Origin: an uncultured Ruminiclostridium sp.
GTDB taxonomy: Bacteria; Bacillota; Clostridia; Oscillospirales; Ruminococcaceae
Reading direction: 5' to 3'
Length of the DNA stretch: 64,000 nucleotides
Assembly (NCBI GenBank): GCA_947630175.1
Contig: CANRGJ010000011.1
Coordinates: forward strand, 1-64,000
A program made the translations under genes and the position numbers. Positions 7,107 to 17,600 of the stretch are shown in pieces; position 1 is the stretch's first letter, and every line of letters begins with the position of its first letter. Under the pieces are notes generated by a model that worked only from the letters and a program-made list of their open reading frames with translations, ran no database searches and was not told where the DNA came from.

Positions 7107-10100
7107 ATGGAAACGCAAAAAAATACCCTGTATTCACCCGAATTTGAACACGACAACTGCGGTATCGGCGCAGTGGTGAACATCAAGGGCAAAAAATCCC
7201 ACAAGGCGGTGGAAAACGCCTTGACCATAGTTGAAACGCTGGAACACAGAGCAGGCAAGGACGCCGAGGGCAAAACAGGCGACGGCGTTGGAATACTGCT
7301 TCAGATCTCCCACAAATTCTTTAAGAAAGCGGCTGCGAAGATCGGCATAGAGCTTGGCGGTGAACGGGATTACGGCGTGGGAATGTTCTTCTTCCCGCAA
7401 AATGAGCTTGCCCGCAATCAGGCGAAAAAGATGTTTGAGATAATCGCCGACAAGGAAGGACTTGAAGTGCTGGGCTGGCGGCAGGTGCCTTCCGTTCCCG
7501 AGGTGTTGGGTCAGCGGGCGGTGGAATGTATGCCCTGCATTATGCAGTGCTTTATCAGGCGTCCCGCCGACGTGCGCAGGGGTCTTGACTTCGACCGCAA
7601 GCTGTATGTGGCAAGGCGCGTTTTCGAGCAGAGCAACGAGGACACCTACGTCGTTTCCCTGTCAAGCCGCACTATCGTATATAAGGGAATGTTCCTTGTG
7701 CAGGACCTGAGAAAGTTCTTCCCCGATCTTCAGGACAAGGACTATGAGACCGCTATCGCTATGGTACATTCCCGCTTCTCCACCAACACAAATCCCAGCT
7801 GGCAGAGAGCCCATCCGTACAGAATGATAGTACATAACGGCGAGATAAACACCATAAAGGGCAACGCCGACAAAATGCTCGCCCGTGAGGAAACTATGAA
7901 GTCCGAGCATTTAAAGGGCGACCTTGACAAGGTGCTTCCCGTTGTGAACACCGAGGGCAGCGACTCCGCAATGCTGGACAATACCCTTGAATTTCTGGTA
8001 ATGAGTGGCATGGAGCTTCCCCTTGCCGTTATGATAACCATACCCGAGCCATGGGACAACAACGAGACTATCAGCAAGACGAAGCGTGATTTCTACCAGT
8101 ATTACGCCACGATGATGGAGCCGTGGGACGGTCCCGCATCAATACTGTTCTGCGACGGCGACATTATGGGCGCCGTTCTGGACAGAAACGGTCTGCGCCC
8201 CTCCCGCTACTACATCACAAAGGACGGTTTTCTCATTCTCTCCTCCGAGGTGGGAGCTTTGGAGATAGACCCACAGTCCATCGTTGAAAAGGAAAGACTT
8301 CGCCCCGGCAAAATGCTCCTTGTGGACACCGTTCAAGGCAGAGTTATCGACGACAACGAGCTGAAAGAGAGCTACGCTTCAAGGCAGCCTTACGGCGAGT
8401 GGCTGGACAGCAATCTGGTGCAGCTTTCCGACCTTAAAATACCCAATATCAAGGTGGACGACCACGAGTACGCCGAGCGCAAGCGTCTGATGAAAGCCTT
8501 TGGCTATACATACGAGGACGTTATGACAAGTATCCTGCCTATGGCAAAGACAGGCTCTGAGAGCATTGCCGCTATGGGTACGGACAGTCCTCTTGCCGCC
8601 CTTTCCGACCAGCCTCAGCCGCTGTTCAACTACTTTAAACAGCTTTTCGCTCAGGTGACCAACCCGCCTATCGACGCTATAAGAGAGGAGATAGTTACCT
8701 CCACCACCGTATATATCGGCGAGGACGGGAACATTCTTGAGGAGCGCCCCGAAAACTGTCAGGTAATTAAAATCAAAAATCCTATTCTCACCAACACCGA
8801 TATGCTGAAGATCAAGAATATGCATATCCCCGGCTTTAAGGTGGCAGTCATTCCCATACTTTATTATAAAAACACTTCGCTGAAAAAGGCGCTGAACAGG
8901 CTGAACCTTGAGGCGGACAAAGCCCACAGCGAGGGGGCAAGCATACTTATCCTGTCCGACAGGGGCGTTGACGAGAACCACGTTGCTATACCCTCACTGC
9001 TTGCGGTCTCCGCTTTGCATCAGCACCTTGTTGTTACCAAAAAGAGGACTTCCCTTGCGGTAATTCTGGAAAGCGGCGAGCCGAGAGAGGTACACCACTT
9101 TGCAACGCTTTTAGGCTACGGTGCAAGCGCGGTAAACCCATACCTTGCCCAGGAGGCGATACAAAGCCTTATTTCAAGGGATCTGCTTGACAAGGACTAT
9201 TACGCCGCTGTAAACGACTACGACAGCGCCGTTCTCCACGGAATCGTCAAGATAGCGTCAAAAATGGGTATCAGCACCATACAGTCCTACCAGGGCTCGC
9301 AGATATTCGAGGCAATCGGTATCAGCAAGGAGGTTATAGATACCTACTTCACAGGCACGGTCAGCCGTGTTCAGGGCGTTACGCTGAAAGACATCGAGCG
9401 CAACGTAGACAGACTTCACACAATGGCGTTCGACCCGCTGGGGCTGGGCGTTGACGAGGCGCTGGACAGCAGGGGCAGTCACAAATTCAGGAGCTGTAAG
9501 GAGGAACACCTGTATAATCCTCAGACCATATACCTGCTCCAGCAGGCGGTGAGAACAGGGGATTATCAGCTTTACAAGCAATATTCAAAGCTGATAAACG
9601 AGGAAATGGCGCCTGTAAATCTCCGCGGGCTGATGGACTTCAATTTCCCCGAAAAGGGCATAAGCATTGACGAGGTGGAAAGCGTTGACAGCATCGTACG
9701 CCGTTTCAAGACGGGAGCGATGAGCTACGGCTCCATTTCTCAGGAGGCGCACGAGACCCTTGCGATAGCTATGAACACCCTCCACGGACGTTCCAATTCG
9801 GGGGAGGGCGGCGAAAGTCTTGACCGCCTTGAAAGCAGGGGAACAAAGGACGACCGCTGTTCCGCAATAAAGCAGGTGGCATCGGGACGTTTCGGCGTTA
9901 CCTCAAAATATCTCACCTGCGCTGAAGAGATACAGATAAAAATGGCGCAGGGAGCAAAGCCGGGCGAGGGCGGACATCTCCCCGGCAAAAAGGTCTACCC
10001 TTGGATAGCAAAGACAAGGCATTCAACTCCCGGCGTGGGACTTATCTCCCCGCCCCCTCATCACGACATTTACTCAATAGAGGACCTGGCTCAGCTTATC

Positions 10101-11651
10101 TATGATTTGAAAAACGCCAACAAAGACGCAAGGATAAGCGTTAAGCTGGTATCTGAATGCGGCGTGGGAACGGTAGCCGCAGGCGTTGCCAAAGCGGGCG
10201 CGGCGGTAATTCTCATAAGCGGCTTTGACGGCGGCACAGGCGCTGCTCCCAGAAACTCCATTTACAATGCGGGACTGCCCTGGGAGCTTGGTCTTGCGGA
10301 GGCGCACCAGACCCTTATTATGAACGGGCTGAGAAACAAGGTAGTCATTGAAACGGACGGCAAGCTGATGACAGGGCGCGACGTGCTTGTGGCGGCTATG
10401 CTTGGCGCGGAGGAATACGGCTTTGCTACCGCACCGCTGGTAACCTTGGGCTGCGTTATGATGAGAGTGTGCAATCTCGATACCTGTCCTTTCGGCGTGG
10501 CTACGCAAAATCCCGAGCTGAGAAAGCGCTTTGCGGGCAAGCCCGAATATGTCATAAACTTTATGAAATTCGTGGCGCAGGAGCTGCGCGAATATATGGC
10601 AAGGCTGGGTATCCGCACCGTTGACGAGCTGGTGGGAAGAAACGACCTGTTAAAGAGAAAAAGCGGGCTTGACAGCCACGGCTCCGAGCTTGACCTGTCA
10701 AAGATAATCAGCCCCGACGAGGAATTTACCTCCGAGGAAGTAAAATATCACGAAAAACAGCTTTTCGATTTCAACCTTGAAAACACGGTGGACGAAAAGA
10801 TACTGTTAAAAGAGTTTTCAGCTTCCCTGAAAAGCGGAAAGCCTAAGACCGTGAATATAAAGATAAAGAACACCGACCGCACGCTGGGCACTATCCTCGG
10901 CAGCGAGATAACGAGGAAATTCGGCGATTCCCTGCCTGACGATACCTTTAAAGTTATCTGTCACGGCGCAGGCGGTCAGAGCTTTGGCGCATTCATTCCA
11001 AACGGTCTGACGCTTGAGCTGGTGGGGGACAGCAACGACTATTTCGGAAAAGGTCTTTCAGGCGGAAAGCTTATCGTCTATCCTCCCGCTGAATGTACGT
11101 TTAAGGCGGAGGACAACATCATCATCGGCAACGTAGCCCTTTACGGCGCTACCAGCGGAAAGGCGTTCATCAACGGCGTTGCGGGCGAGCGCTTCTGCGT
11201 AAGGAACAGCGGCGCCGTGGCGGTAGTCGAGGGCGTTGGCGACCACGGCTGCGAGTATATGACAGGCGGACGGGTAGTCGTTCTGGGCAAGACGGGCAAA
11301 AACTTTGCCGCAGGTATGAGTGGCGGTATCGCTTACGTTCTTGACGAGGACAGAGATCTGTATATGAAGCTGAACAAGGAAATGGTAAGCAGCGGCGAGG
11401 TAAAGGAAAAGTACGACATAATCGAGCTTAAGGAGCTTATCGAACAGCACGTTGCTGCCACCAATTCCCAGAAGGGAAAAATGATACTTGACAATTTCGA
11501 GGAATATCTGCCGAAATTCAAGCGCATTATCCCTCACGACTACAAAAAGATGACCACCGCCATACTCAGCTTTGAGGAAAAGGGCATGACGGAGGAGCAG
11601 GCGCAGATAGAAGCGTTTTACAGCATAGTAAACGGAAAGGGGGCAAACTGA
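7107..11651 (+). CDS. gltB: glutamate synthase, large (alpha) subunit
   Basis: This 1514-aa protein converts glutamine plus 2-oxoglutarate to two glutamates with GltD. Starting at the ATG at 7107 (GGAAAGGGG upstream) leaves a short propeptide before Cys18 (EHDNCGIGAV), the class II amidotransferase nucleophile. The order is amidotransferase (~18-430), central linker domain (~470-760), FMN-binding synthase domain (~790-1200, with SGEGGE and GAKPGEGGHLPG) and a C-terminal beta-helix (~1240-1490). RVCNLDTCPFGVATQ gives cysteines of the 3Fe-4S cluster. The longer ORF start at 7020 lies upstream of the promoter. gltD follows after one base. Length is normal for the family. Confidence 0.97.
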   Translation: METQKNTLYSPEFEHDNCGIGAVVNIKGKKSHKAVENALTIVETLEHRAGKDAEGKTGDGVGILLQISHKFFKKAAAKIGIELGGERDYGVGMFFFPQNELARNQAKKMFEIIADKEGLEVLGWRQVPSVPEVLGQRAVECMPCIMQCFIRRPADVRRGLDFDRKLYVARRVFEQSNEDTYVVSLSSRTIVYKGMFLVQDLRKFFPDLQDKDYETAIAMVHSRFSTNTNPSWQRAHPYRMIVHNGEINTIKGNADKMLAREETMKSEHLKGDLDKVLPVVNTEGSDSAMLDNTLEFLVMSGMELPLAVMITIPEPWDNNETISKTKRDFYQYYATMMEPWDGPASILFCDGDIMGAVLDRNGLRPSRYYITKDGFLILSSEVGALEIDPQSIVEKERLRPGKMLLVDTVQGRVIDDNELKESYASRQPYGEWLDSNLVQLSDLKIPNIKVDDHEYAERKRLMKAFGYTYEDVMTSILPMAKTGSESIAAMGTDSPLAALSDQPQPLFNYFKQLFAQVTNPPIDAIREEIVTSTTVYIGEDGNILEERPENCQVIKIKNPILTNTDMLKIKNMHIPGFKVAVIPILYYKNTSLKKALNRLNLEADKAHSEGASILILSDRGVDENHVAIPSLLAVSALHQHLVVTKKRTSLAVILESGEPREVHHFATLLGYGASAVNPYLAQEAIQSLISRDLLDKDYYAAVNDYDSAVLHGIVKIASKMGISTIQSYQGSQIFEAIGISKEVIDTYFTGTVSRVQGVTLKDIERNVDRLHTMAFDPLGLGVDEALDSRGSHKFRSCKEEHLYNPQTIYLLQQAVRTGDYQLYKQYSKLINEEMAPVNLRGLMDFNFPEKGISIDEVESVDSIVRRFKTGAMSYGSISQEAHETLAIAMNTLHGRSNSGEGGESLDRLESRGTKDDRCSAIKQVASGRFGVTSKYLTCAEEIQIKMAQGAKPGEGGHLPGKKVYPWIAKTRHSTPGVGLISPPPHHDIYSIEDLAQLIYDLKNANKDARISVKLVSECGVGTVAAGVAKAGAAVILISGFDGGTGAAPRNSIYNAGLPWELGLAEAHQTLIMNGLRNKVVIETDGKLMTGRDVLVAAMLGAEEYGFATAPLVTLGCVMMRVCNLDTCPFGVATQNPELRKRFAGKPEYVINFMKFVAQELREYMARLGIRTVDELVGRNDLLKRKSGLDSHGSELDLSKIISPDEEFTSEEVKYHEKQLFDFNLENTVDEKILLKEFSASLKSGKPKTVNIKIKNTDRTLGTILGSEITRKFGDSLPDDTFKVICHGAGGQSFGAFIPNGLTLELVGDSNDYFGKGLSGGKLIVYPPAECTFKAEDNIIIGNVALYGATSGKAFINGVAGERFCVRNSGAVAVVEGVGDHGCEYMTGGRVVVLGKTGKNFAAGMSGGIAYVLDEDRDLYMKLNKEMVSSGEVKEKYDIIELKELIEQHVAATNSQKGKMILDNFEEYLPKFKRIIPHDYKKMTTAILSFEEKGMTEEQAQIEAFYSIVNGKGAN

Positions 11652-11652
11652 T

Positions 11653-13137
11653 ATGGGAAAGCCTACGGGATTTCTTGAATTTCAGCGTGAGAACGCGGAG
11701 GCTGTCGCTCCAAAGGAGCGCATAGAAAATTTTGACGAGTTCCATATCCCCCTGTCCCGTGAAAAACAGCAGGAGCAGGGCGCAAGATGTATGGCGTGCG
11801 GCGTTCCTTTCTGCCAGTCGGGAATGGTGATAGGCGGAATGGTAAGCGGCTGTCCGCTGAACAACCTTATCCCCGAATGGAACGACCTTATTTACACGGG
11901 AAACTGGGAGCAGGCGTACAACCGCCTGAGAAAGACCAACAATTTCCCCGAATTTACAGGGAGAGTATGCCCTGCGCTTTGCGAGGCCGCCTGCACCTGC
12001 GGCGTTCACGGCGACCCCGTAACGGTAAAGCAGAATGAATACGGCATTGTGGAATACGCCTACGAGCAGGGGATAGCAAAGGCTCATATCCCCGCTGTCA
12101 GAACGGGCAAGAAGATAGCCGTCGTCGGCTCGGGCCCGTCGGGACTTGCGGCGGCGGATCAGCTCAATCAGAGGGGACATTCCGTCACCGTCTTTGAGAG
12201 AAGCGACAGAGTCGGCGGTCTGCTGATGTACGGTATACCCAATATGAAGCTGGAAAAGCACATCATAGAACGGCGCATAGAAATAATGAAAGAGGAGGGC
12301 GTCCTCTTTGAAACAGGGAAAAACGTGGGTGAAAACGTTGAGGCGGAAAAACTGCTTAAAGATTTCGACATAGTTATCCTCGCCTGCGGAGCGTCACAGC
12401 CCCGCGATATTTCAGCGGAAGGGCGCGACGCAAAGGGAATTTACTTTGCGGTGGATTTCCTCACCTCCACCACAAAGAGCCTGTTGGACAAAGACCTTGC
12501 GGAGGGAACATTCATCAGCGCAAAAAACAAGCACGTGGTTATAATCGGCGGCGGCGACACGGGCAACGACTGCGTGGGAACTGCCGTGCGCCACGGCGCA
12601 AAAAGCGTTTTGCAGCTTGAGATGATGCCGAAGCTCCCCGATGAAAGAGCCGAAAATAACCCTTGGCCCCAGTGGGCGAGGGTGTGCAAGACCGACTACG
12701 GTCAGGAAGAGGCGGCGGCCGTTTTTGGCGCTGACCCGAGAGTTTATCAGACCACGGTGAAGGAATTTGTGAAAGACAAGCGTGGCAATCTCAAACAGCT
12801 TGTGCTTGTGAAGCTGGAGCCGACTGTTGACAAAAAGACGGGCAGAACGGTGATGAAAGAAATAAAGGACAGCGAGTACACCGTTCCCGCAAATCTTGCG
12901 CTTATAGCGGCGGGATTTCTGGGCAGCGAGAGCTATGTCACAAAGGCTTTCGGCGTTGAAACTGACGGCAGGAGCAACGTCAAGACCGAGGCGGGAAAAT
13001 ATTCCACAAACATTCCCAAGGTCTTTACCTGCGGCGATATGCACAGGGGACAGTCGCTGGTGGTATGGGCGATAAAAGAGGGGCGCGAGTGCGCAAAGGA
13101 AGTTGATAAGGCGCTGTTGGGATATACTAATCTGTAA
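11653..13137 (+). CDS. gltD: glutamate synthase, small (beta) subunit
   Basis: The 494-aa protein passes electrons from NAD(P)H to GltB. N-terminal cysteine clusters CMACGVPFC and CPALCEAACTCG bind two 4Fe-4S centres. Two Rossmann motifs follow: VVGSGPSGLAAADQL near residue 155 (FAD) and VIIGGGDTGNDCVGTA near 300 (NAD(P)H). The C-terminal TCGDMHRGQSLVVWAI is the usual FAD-binding end. The ATG sits one base after the gltB stop, with AAAGGGGG inside gltB as ribosome site, so translation is coupled. A terminator follows. Confidence 0.97.
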   Translation: MGKPTGFLEFQRENAEAVAPKERIENFDEFHIPLSREKQQEQGARCMACGVPFCQSGMVIGGMVSGCPLNNLIPEWNDLIYTGNWEQAYNRLRKTNNFPEFTGRVCPALCEAACTCGVHGDPVTVKQNEYGIVEYAYEQGIAKAHIPAVRTGKKIAVVGSGPSGLAAADQLNQRGHSVTVFERSDRVGGLLMYGIPNMKLEKHIIERRIEIMKEEGVLFETGKNVGENVEAEKLLKDFDIVILACGASQPRDISAEGRDAKGIYFAVDFLTSTTKSLLDKDLAEGTFISAKNKHVVIIGGGDTGNDCVGTAVRHGAKSVLQLEMMPKLPDERAENNPWPQWARVCKTDYGQEEAAAVFGADPRVYQTTVKEFVKDKRGNLKQLVLVKLEPTVDKKTGRTVMKEIKDSEYTVPANLALIAAGFLGSESYVTKAFGVETDGRSNVKTEAGKYSTNIPKVFTCGDMHRGQSLVVWAIKEGRECAKEVDKALLGYTNL

Positions 13138-13156
13138 TATTTTGTAAAATTTTGAA

Positions 13157-13189
13157 GAAAAAGGCTTGAATTAAGTTCAAGCCTTTTTT
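13157..13189 (+). terminator. gltBD terminator
   Basis: AAGGCTTGAA/TTCAAGCCTT with a five-base loop, then TTTTG. Confidence 0.9.
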
Positions 13190-13256
13190 GTTTTTTCGGC
13201 GGTTTAAAGGTATGTGTGGAATTTACACATTTTTTCACTTTTGGTAATTATTTTTG

Positions 13257-13285
13257 TTGACAAAATACAAAATCCAATGTATAAT
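13257..13285 (+). promoter_or_regulatory. promoter of the CAP-domain gene
   Basis: TTGACA (13257-13262), 17 bp, TATAAT (13280-13285), followed by a ~105-nt AT-rich leader. Confidence 0.8.
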
Positions 13286-13396
13286 AAATATGAATGAAAA
13301 TCTGTCGGCTTTTGTGAAAAGTCATAATTTTTATGTAAATTTTAAATCATATTACGATATTACATAATACCGTAACCGTTTTTTCAGGGAGAGAGT

Positions 13397-14485
13397 ATGT
13401 TCCGTGAATATGCAGCCGCTGCCGTATGCTTTGTCACTGCGGCGGCACTTGTGCTCACATCGTTCTGTACGTCGGGTATTCTGGAAAAAATACCCGCTGT
13501 TATAGCCGCTGACGAGGAAACCGAAAGCGGCGCTTCAGACAGTTCGTCAAACAAATTTCCGTCCGCCGATACGAGCGCTTCAGGCCTGACGGAAGGCAAT
13601 ATCAACAATAACACCGACGGCAATACAAGCGGTATCATCGGCGGGGATACCGATATTGATACGGGAGAATACAGCGGCTCGCTGACTTTGTCCGATATTT
13701 TCAGCGGAACGGGCGAAAGCGGCGTTACATATGACAGCATAAACACGCTTGACGGCTCAGGCTATGCCGCTTCAAACACGCCGGGAAATATTATGTACGA
13801 TTCGAGGACCCTGCCGCCCGACGAAACTGCGCATAACGGAGGAAGTCAGGCGTCATCGGTCACAACGCCGCACTTCACGTTTACGACCTCAAATACGACC
13901 ACGACGACCCGCGCGCCTGTGGTGACAACAACCTCAAAGCCGCCTGTCACCACGAAGCCCGCTGTTACCACTACAACAACAAAAGATCCGCCTGTGACAA
14001 CCACGACCACCACGACGACCACCACTACTCCTCCGGTTACCACCACGACGACACCTACTGTGACTACTTCTCCCGAAGCTGCAACCTTGTACGATCAGGT
14101 GTTTGATCTGGTAAATCAGATAAGAGCAGAACATGGGCTTCCTCCGTTCAAGCAGCTGAAGGCGGTGGACGACGCCGCCTACACAAGAGCGACGGAAATA
14201 TCCTCGTATTACAGCCACACCCGTCCTGACGGAAGAAAATCTTCCTCCGTGCTGGGGGACTACGGACTGTTTTTCCACTATGCGGGAGAAAATATAGCCG
14301 CAGGGACCTCCTACGGAGATCCTCAGAAGGTAGTGGACGCATGGATGAACAGTACCGCAGGTCACCGTGAAAATATCCTCAGCACCAAATATGAATATAT
14401 GGGAGTGAGATATTACTATAAAATCGACGACCCGCAGGGTTATAACTTCTACTGGGCGCAGGAGTTCTACACGCCGTTCCACTGA
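13397..14485 (+). CDS. exported CAP (SCP-like) domain protein with Thr-rich linker
   Basis: The 362-aa protein has an N-terminal hydrophobic signal or anchor (AAAAVCFVTAAALVLTSF), then a low-complexity Ser/Gly/Asp region, a linker of TTT-Pro-Val repeats (~165-228) and a C-terminal CAP domain (~232-362). The domain shows LVNQIRAEHGLPP, a SHTRPDGR motif, GENIAAGTS and AGHRENILS, the usual bacterial CAP signature (YkwD-like). These domains are extracellular; their biochemical role in bacteria is mostly unknown. The Thr-rich linker is typical of Ruminococcus exoproteins and suggests O-glycosylation or flexible tethering (inference). It is monocistronic, between its own promoter and terminator. 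Confidence 0.88.
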   Translation: MFREYAAAAVCFVTAAALVLTSFCTSGILEKIPAVIAADEETESGASDSSSNKFPSADTSASGLTEGNINNNTDGNTSGIIGGDTDIDTGEYSGSLTLSDIFSGTGESGVTYDSINTLDGSGYAASNTPGNIMYDSRTLPPDETAHNGGSQASSVTTPHFTFTTSNTTTTTRAPVVTTTSKPPVTTKPAVTTTTTKDPPVTTTTTTTTTTTPPVTTTTTPTVTTSPEAATLYDQVFDLVNQIRAEHGLPPFKQLKAVDDAAYTRATEISSYYSHTRPDGRKSSSVLGDYGLFFHYAGENIAAGTSYGDPQKVVDAWMNSTAGHRENILSTKYEYMGVRYYYKIDDPQGYNFYWAQEFYTPFH

Positions 14486-14504
14486 TACTTTTTACTTTCA
14501 ACAT

Positions 14505-14537
14505 AAAAAGTCACCTTTGTATGAAGGTGACTTTTTT
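14505..14537 (+). terminator. terminator after the CAP gene
   Basis: AAAAAGTCACCTT/AAGGTGACTTTTTT, a 13-bp stem with a T-run. Confidence 0.9.
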
Positions 14538-14590
14538 GCGGCCGGCAGTATCGTGAATAAAAATTTCATTTTCCAACCGTCTATTACCAT

Positions 14591-14619
14591 TTGATTTTTC
14601 TGAAGAAATGGTGTATAAT
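14591..14619 (+). promoter_or_regulatory. promoter of the activase/SPFH operon
   Basis: TTGATT (14591-14596), 17 bp, TATAAT (14614-14619); leader about 45 nt. Confidence 0.75.
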
Positions 14620-14670
14620 AAATACGTATGCAAAAAATACAGTAAAATTTCAGGTGAAAGGACTTTGTCT

Positions 14671-17600
14671 ATGTTCCATATCGGACTTGACGTAGGCTCT
14701 ACCACCGTCAAGATAGTTATTCTTGACGAAGAGGGCAGAACGGTACATAAAAAATATCAGCGGCACTATTCCGACATCAAGAAAACTCTGGCGGAGGTAC
14801 TGCTGGAGGGCATAGAAAAAATAAAGGGCGAAAACGCTACCGCCGCAGTTACGGGAAGCGGCGGCATAAACGCCGCAAAATGGCTGGATATTCCATTCGT
14901 TCAGGAGGTAACTGCGGGAACGGCGGCTATTGAAAAGCTGATACCCGAAACTGACGTTGCTATCGAGCTTGGCGGCGAGGACGCAAAGATAACCTATTTA
15001 AAGGGCGGCATAGAACAGCGTATGAACGGCACCTGCGCAGGCGGCACAGGGGCGTTCATCGACCAGATGGCGGCGCTGCTTAACACGGATATAACAGGGC
15101 TGAACGAGCTTGCCAAGGACGCAGAAACTATCTATCCCATAGCGTCACGCTGCGGCGTTTTTGCAAAATCCGACATACAGCCGCTGCTGAACGACGGCGC
15201 AAAGCGCAGCGACGTTGCCGCTTCGGTCTTTCAGTCGGTAGTCAATCAGACTATCAGCGGGCTTGCCTGCGGAAAGCCTATAAGGGGCAAGGTGGCGTTC
15301 TTAGGCGGACCTCTCCACTACCTTTCCGAGCTGAGAAAAAGATTTATCGTCACCTTGAATTTACAGCCTGAGGACATTATTTTCCCTGAGGACGCAAATC
15401 TGTTCGTGGCTATGGGCGCGGCGCTGTCCGACAGCAGAGGGGAAATATCCCTTGAGGAGCTGAAAGGCAGGATCGATAACCTTTCCAGCGTTGAAACTCA
15501 CGAGGTGGAAAGACTTGCTCCCCTGTTCAAGGACGAGGCGGATAAGGCGGCGTTTATGGAAAGACACGCAAAAGCCGTTATCCCCACCGCCGACCTTTCT
15601 TCCCACAAGGGAAAATGCTATCTCGGCATAGACGCAGGCTCCACCACCACAAAGGCGGCGCTGATAAACGAAAAGGGAGAGATACTTTACTCCCACTACA
15701 ACAACAATATGGGCGACCCGCTGAAATCCGTAATTGGGATATTGCAGGAAATTTACAGCCTTATGCCTGAGGGCGCTTACATAGCAAAAGCCACCGCCAC
15801 AGGCTACGGCGAGCATCTGATAAAGGCGGCGCTGAAAACCGACTTCGGCGAAATTGAGACTATGGCGCACTACAAGGCGGCGGAAAGAATGTTACCGGGC
15901 GTCGAGTTTATCCTTGACATCGGCGGGCAGGATATGAAGTGTATACGCGTCAAGAACGGGGAAATTCAGAGTATTTTGCTGAACGAGGCTTGCTCCAGCG
16001 GCTGCGGCAGCTTTATTGAGAATTTCGCCTCCGCTTTGGGAATGACCAGCGCTGAATTTGCACAGCTTGGACTTACCGCTGAGCACCCTGTTGATCTGGG
16101 CTCCCGCTGCACGGTATTTATGAACAGCCGTGTAAAGCAGGCGCAGAAAGAGGGCGCAAGCGTTGCGGACATTTCGGCAGGGTTAAGCTATTCCGTTGTT
16201 AAAAATGCGCTGTTCAAGGTAATCAAAATTCGTGACCCCAGGGATATGGGGGAGAAGATAATCGTTCAGGGCGGAACGTTTATGAACAACTCCGTTCTGA
16301 GAGCGTTCGAGCTTACCTGCGGAAGTGAGGCGGTGCGCCCCGACAAGGCGGGACTTATGGGAGCCTACGGCAGCGCTCTTATCGCTATGAACAGGGACGA
16401 CGGCGAGGGCTCGACGATAGCTACCGCCGACAAGCTGGAGAATTTCTCAATCACAAAATCCACCGCAAGGTGCGGGCGGTGCAGTAACAACTGTCTGCTC
16501 ACCATCAGCAAATTCGGGGACGGCACAAGATTCATCACCAACAACCGCTGTGAGCGAGGCGCAGGGCTTGGCACGAAGAAATCCGACCTGCCCAACCTGT
16601 TTGATTATAAGTACAAGAGATTGTTTGAATATACCCCCACTCCAAAAGAGGAGGCAAAGCGGGGCGTTGTGGGACTGCCGAGAGTTCTGGGTATGTATGA
16701 GAATTACCCGTTCTGGTTCACGCTGTTCACAAAGTTAGGTTACAGCGTTCTGCTGTCCCCCGATTCCTCCCGTGAAATTTACGAGCTGGGAATTGAAACT
16801 ATGCCCAGCGAATCGGTGTGCTATCCCGCAAAGCTGTCCCACGGCCATGTGGTATGGCTCATCGAAAACGGAGCAGATATGATATTCTTCCCCGCCCTGC
16901 CGTATGAAATGGACTGCGGCGGCAAGGGGGACAATCACTACAACTGCCCTGTCGTGGCGACTTACAGCGAGGTCATCAAAAACTCTATCCCTCAGCTGAG
17001 AGATAAAGAGATCAGCTTTATGAACCCGTTCCTCCCCATTTACGACAAGGAGAGAATGGCGGAAAGGCTGACGGAGGAATTTCTGCCCCTGGGCATACAC
17101 GGCGAGGAGATAGGACTTGCCCTTGCCGCCGCCTATGAGGAGGACGCAAGGTTCAAGGCGGACATTCGCGCAAAGGGCGAGGAAGTTCTGAAAATGCTGG
17201 AGGAAACGGGACAAAGAGGTATCGTTCTGGCAGGCAGACCCTATCACCTTGACCCTGAGATAAATCACGGAATACCCGAAATGATAAACGGCTACGGTTT
17301 TGCGGTGCTGACTGAGGACAGCGTGGCGCACCTTGGCGTAGACAAGCTGGCAAGACCTATCCGTGTGGTCGACCAGTGGATGTATCACAACAGGCTGTAC
17401 AACTCCGCCGCCGTTGTGGGCGAGCGTGAATATCTTGAGCTTGTGCAGCTGAACAGCTTCGGCTGCGGTCTTGACGCCATCACCACCGATCAGGTGCAGG
17501 AGATAATGCAGGGCTACGGGCGGCTTTACACCGTGCTGAAGATAGACGAGGTGAACAATCTGGGGGCGGCGAGAATACGCCTGCGTTCCCTTATCTCGGT

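Noticed and set aside
13930-14070. Short direct repeats in the CAP gene as a CRISPR-like array
   Set aside because: They encode the Thr-rich linker in frame; there are no unique spacers.
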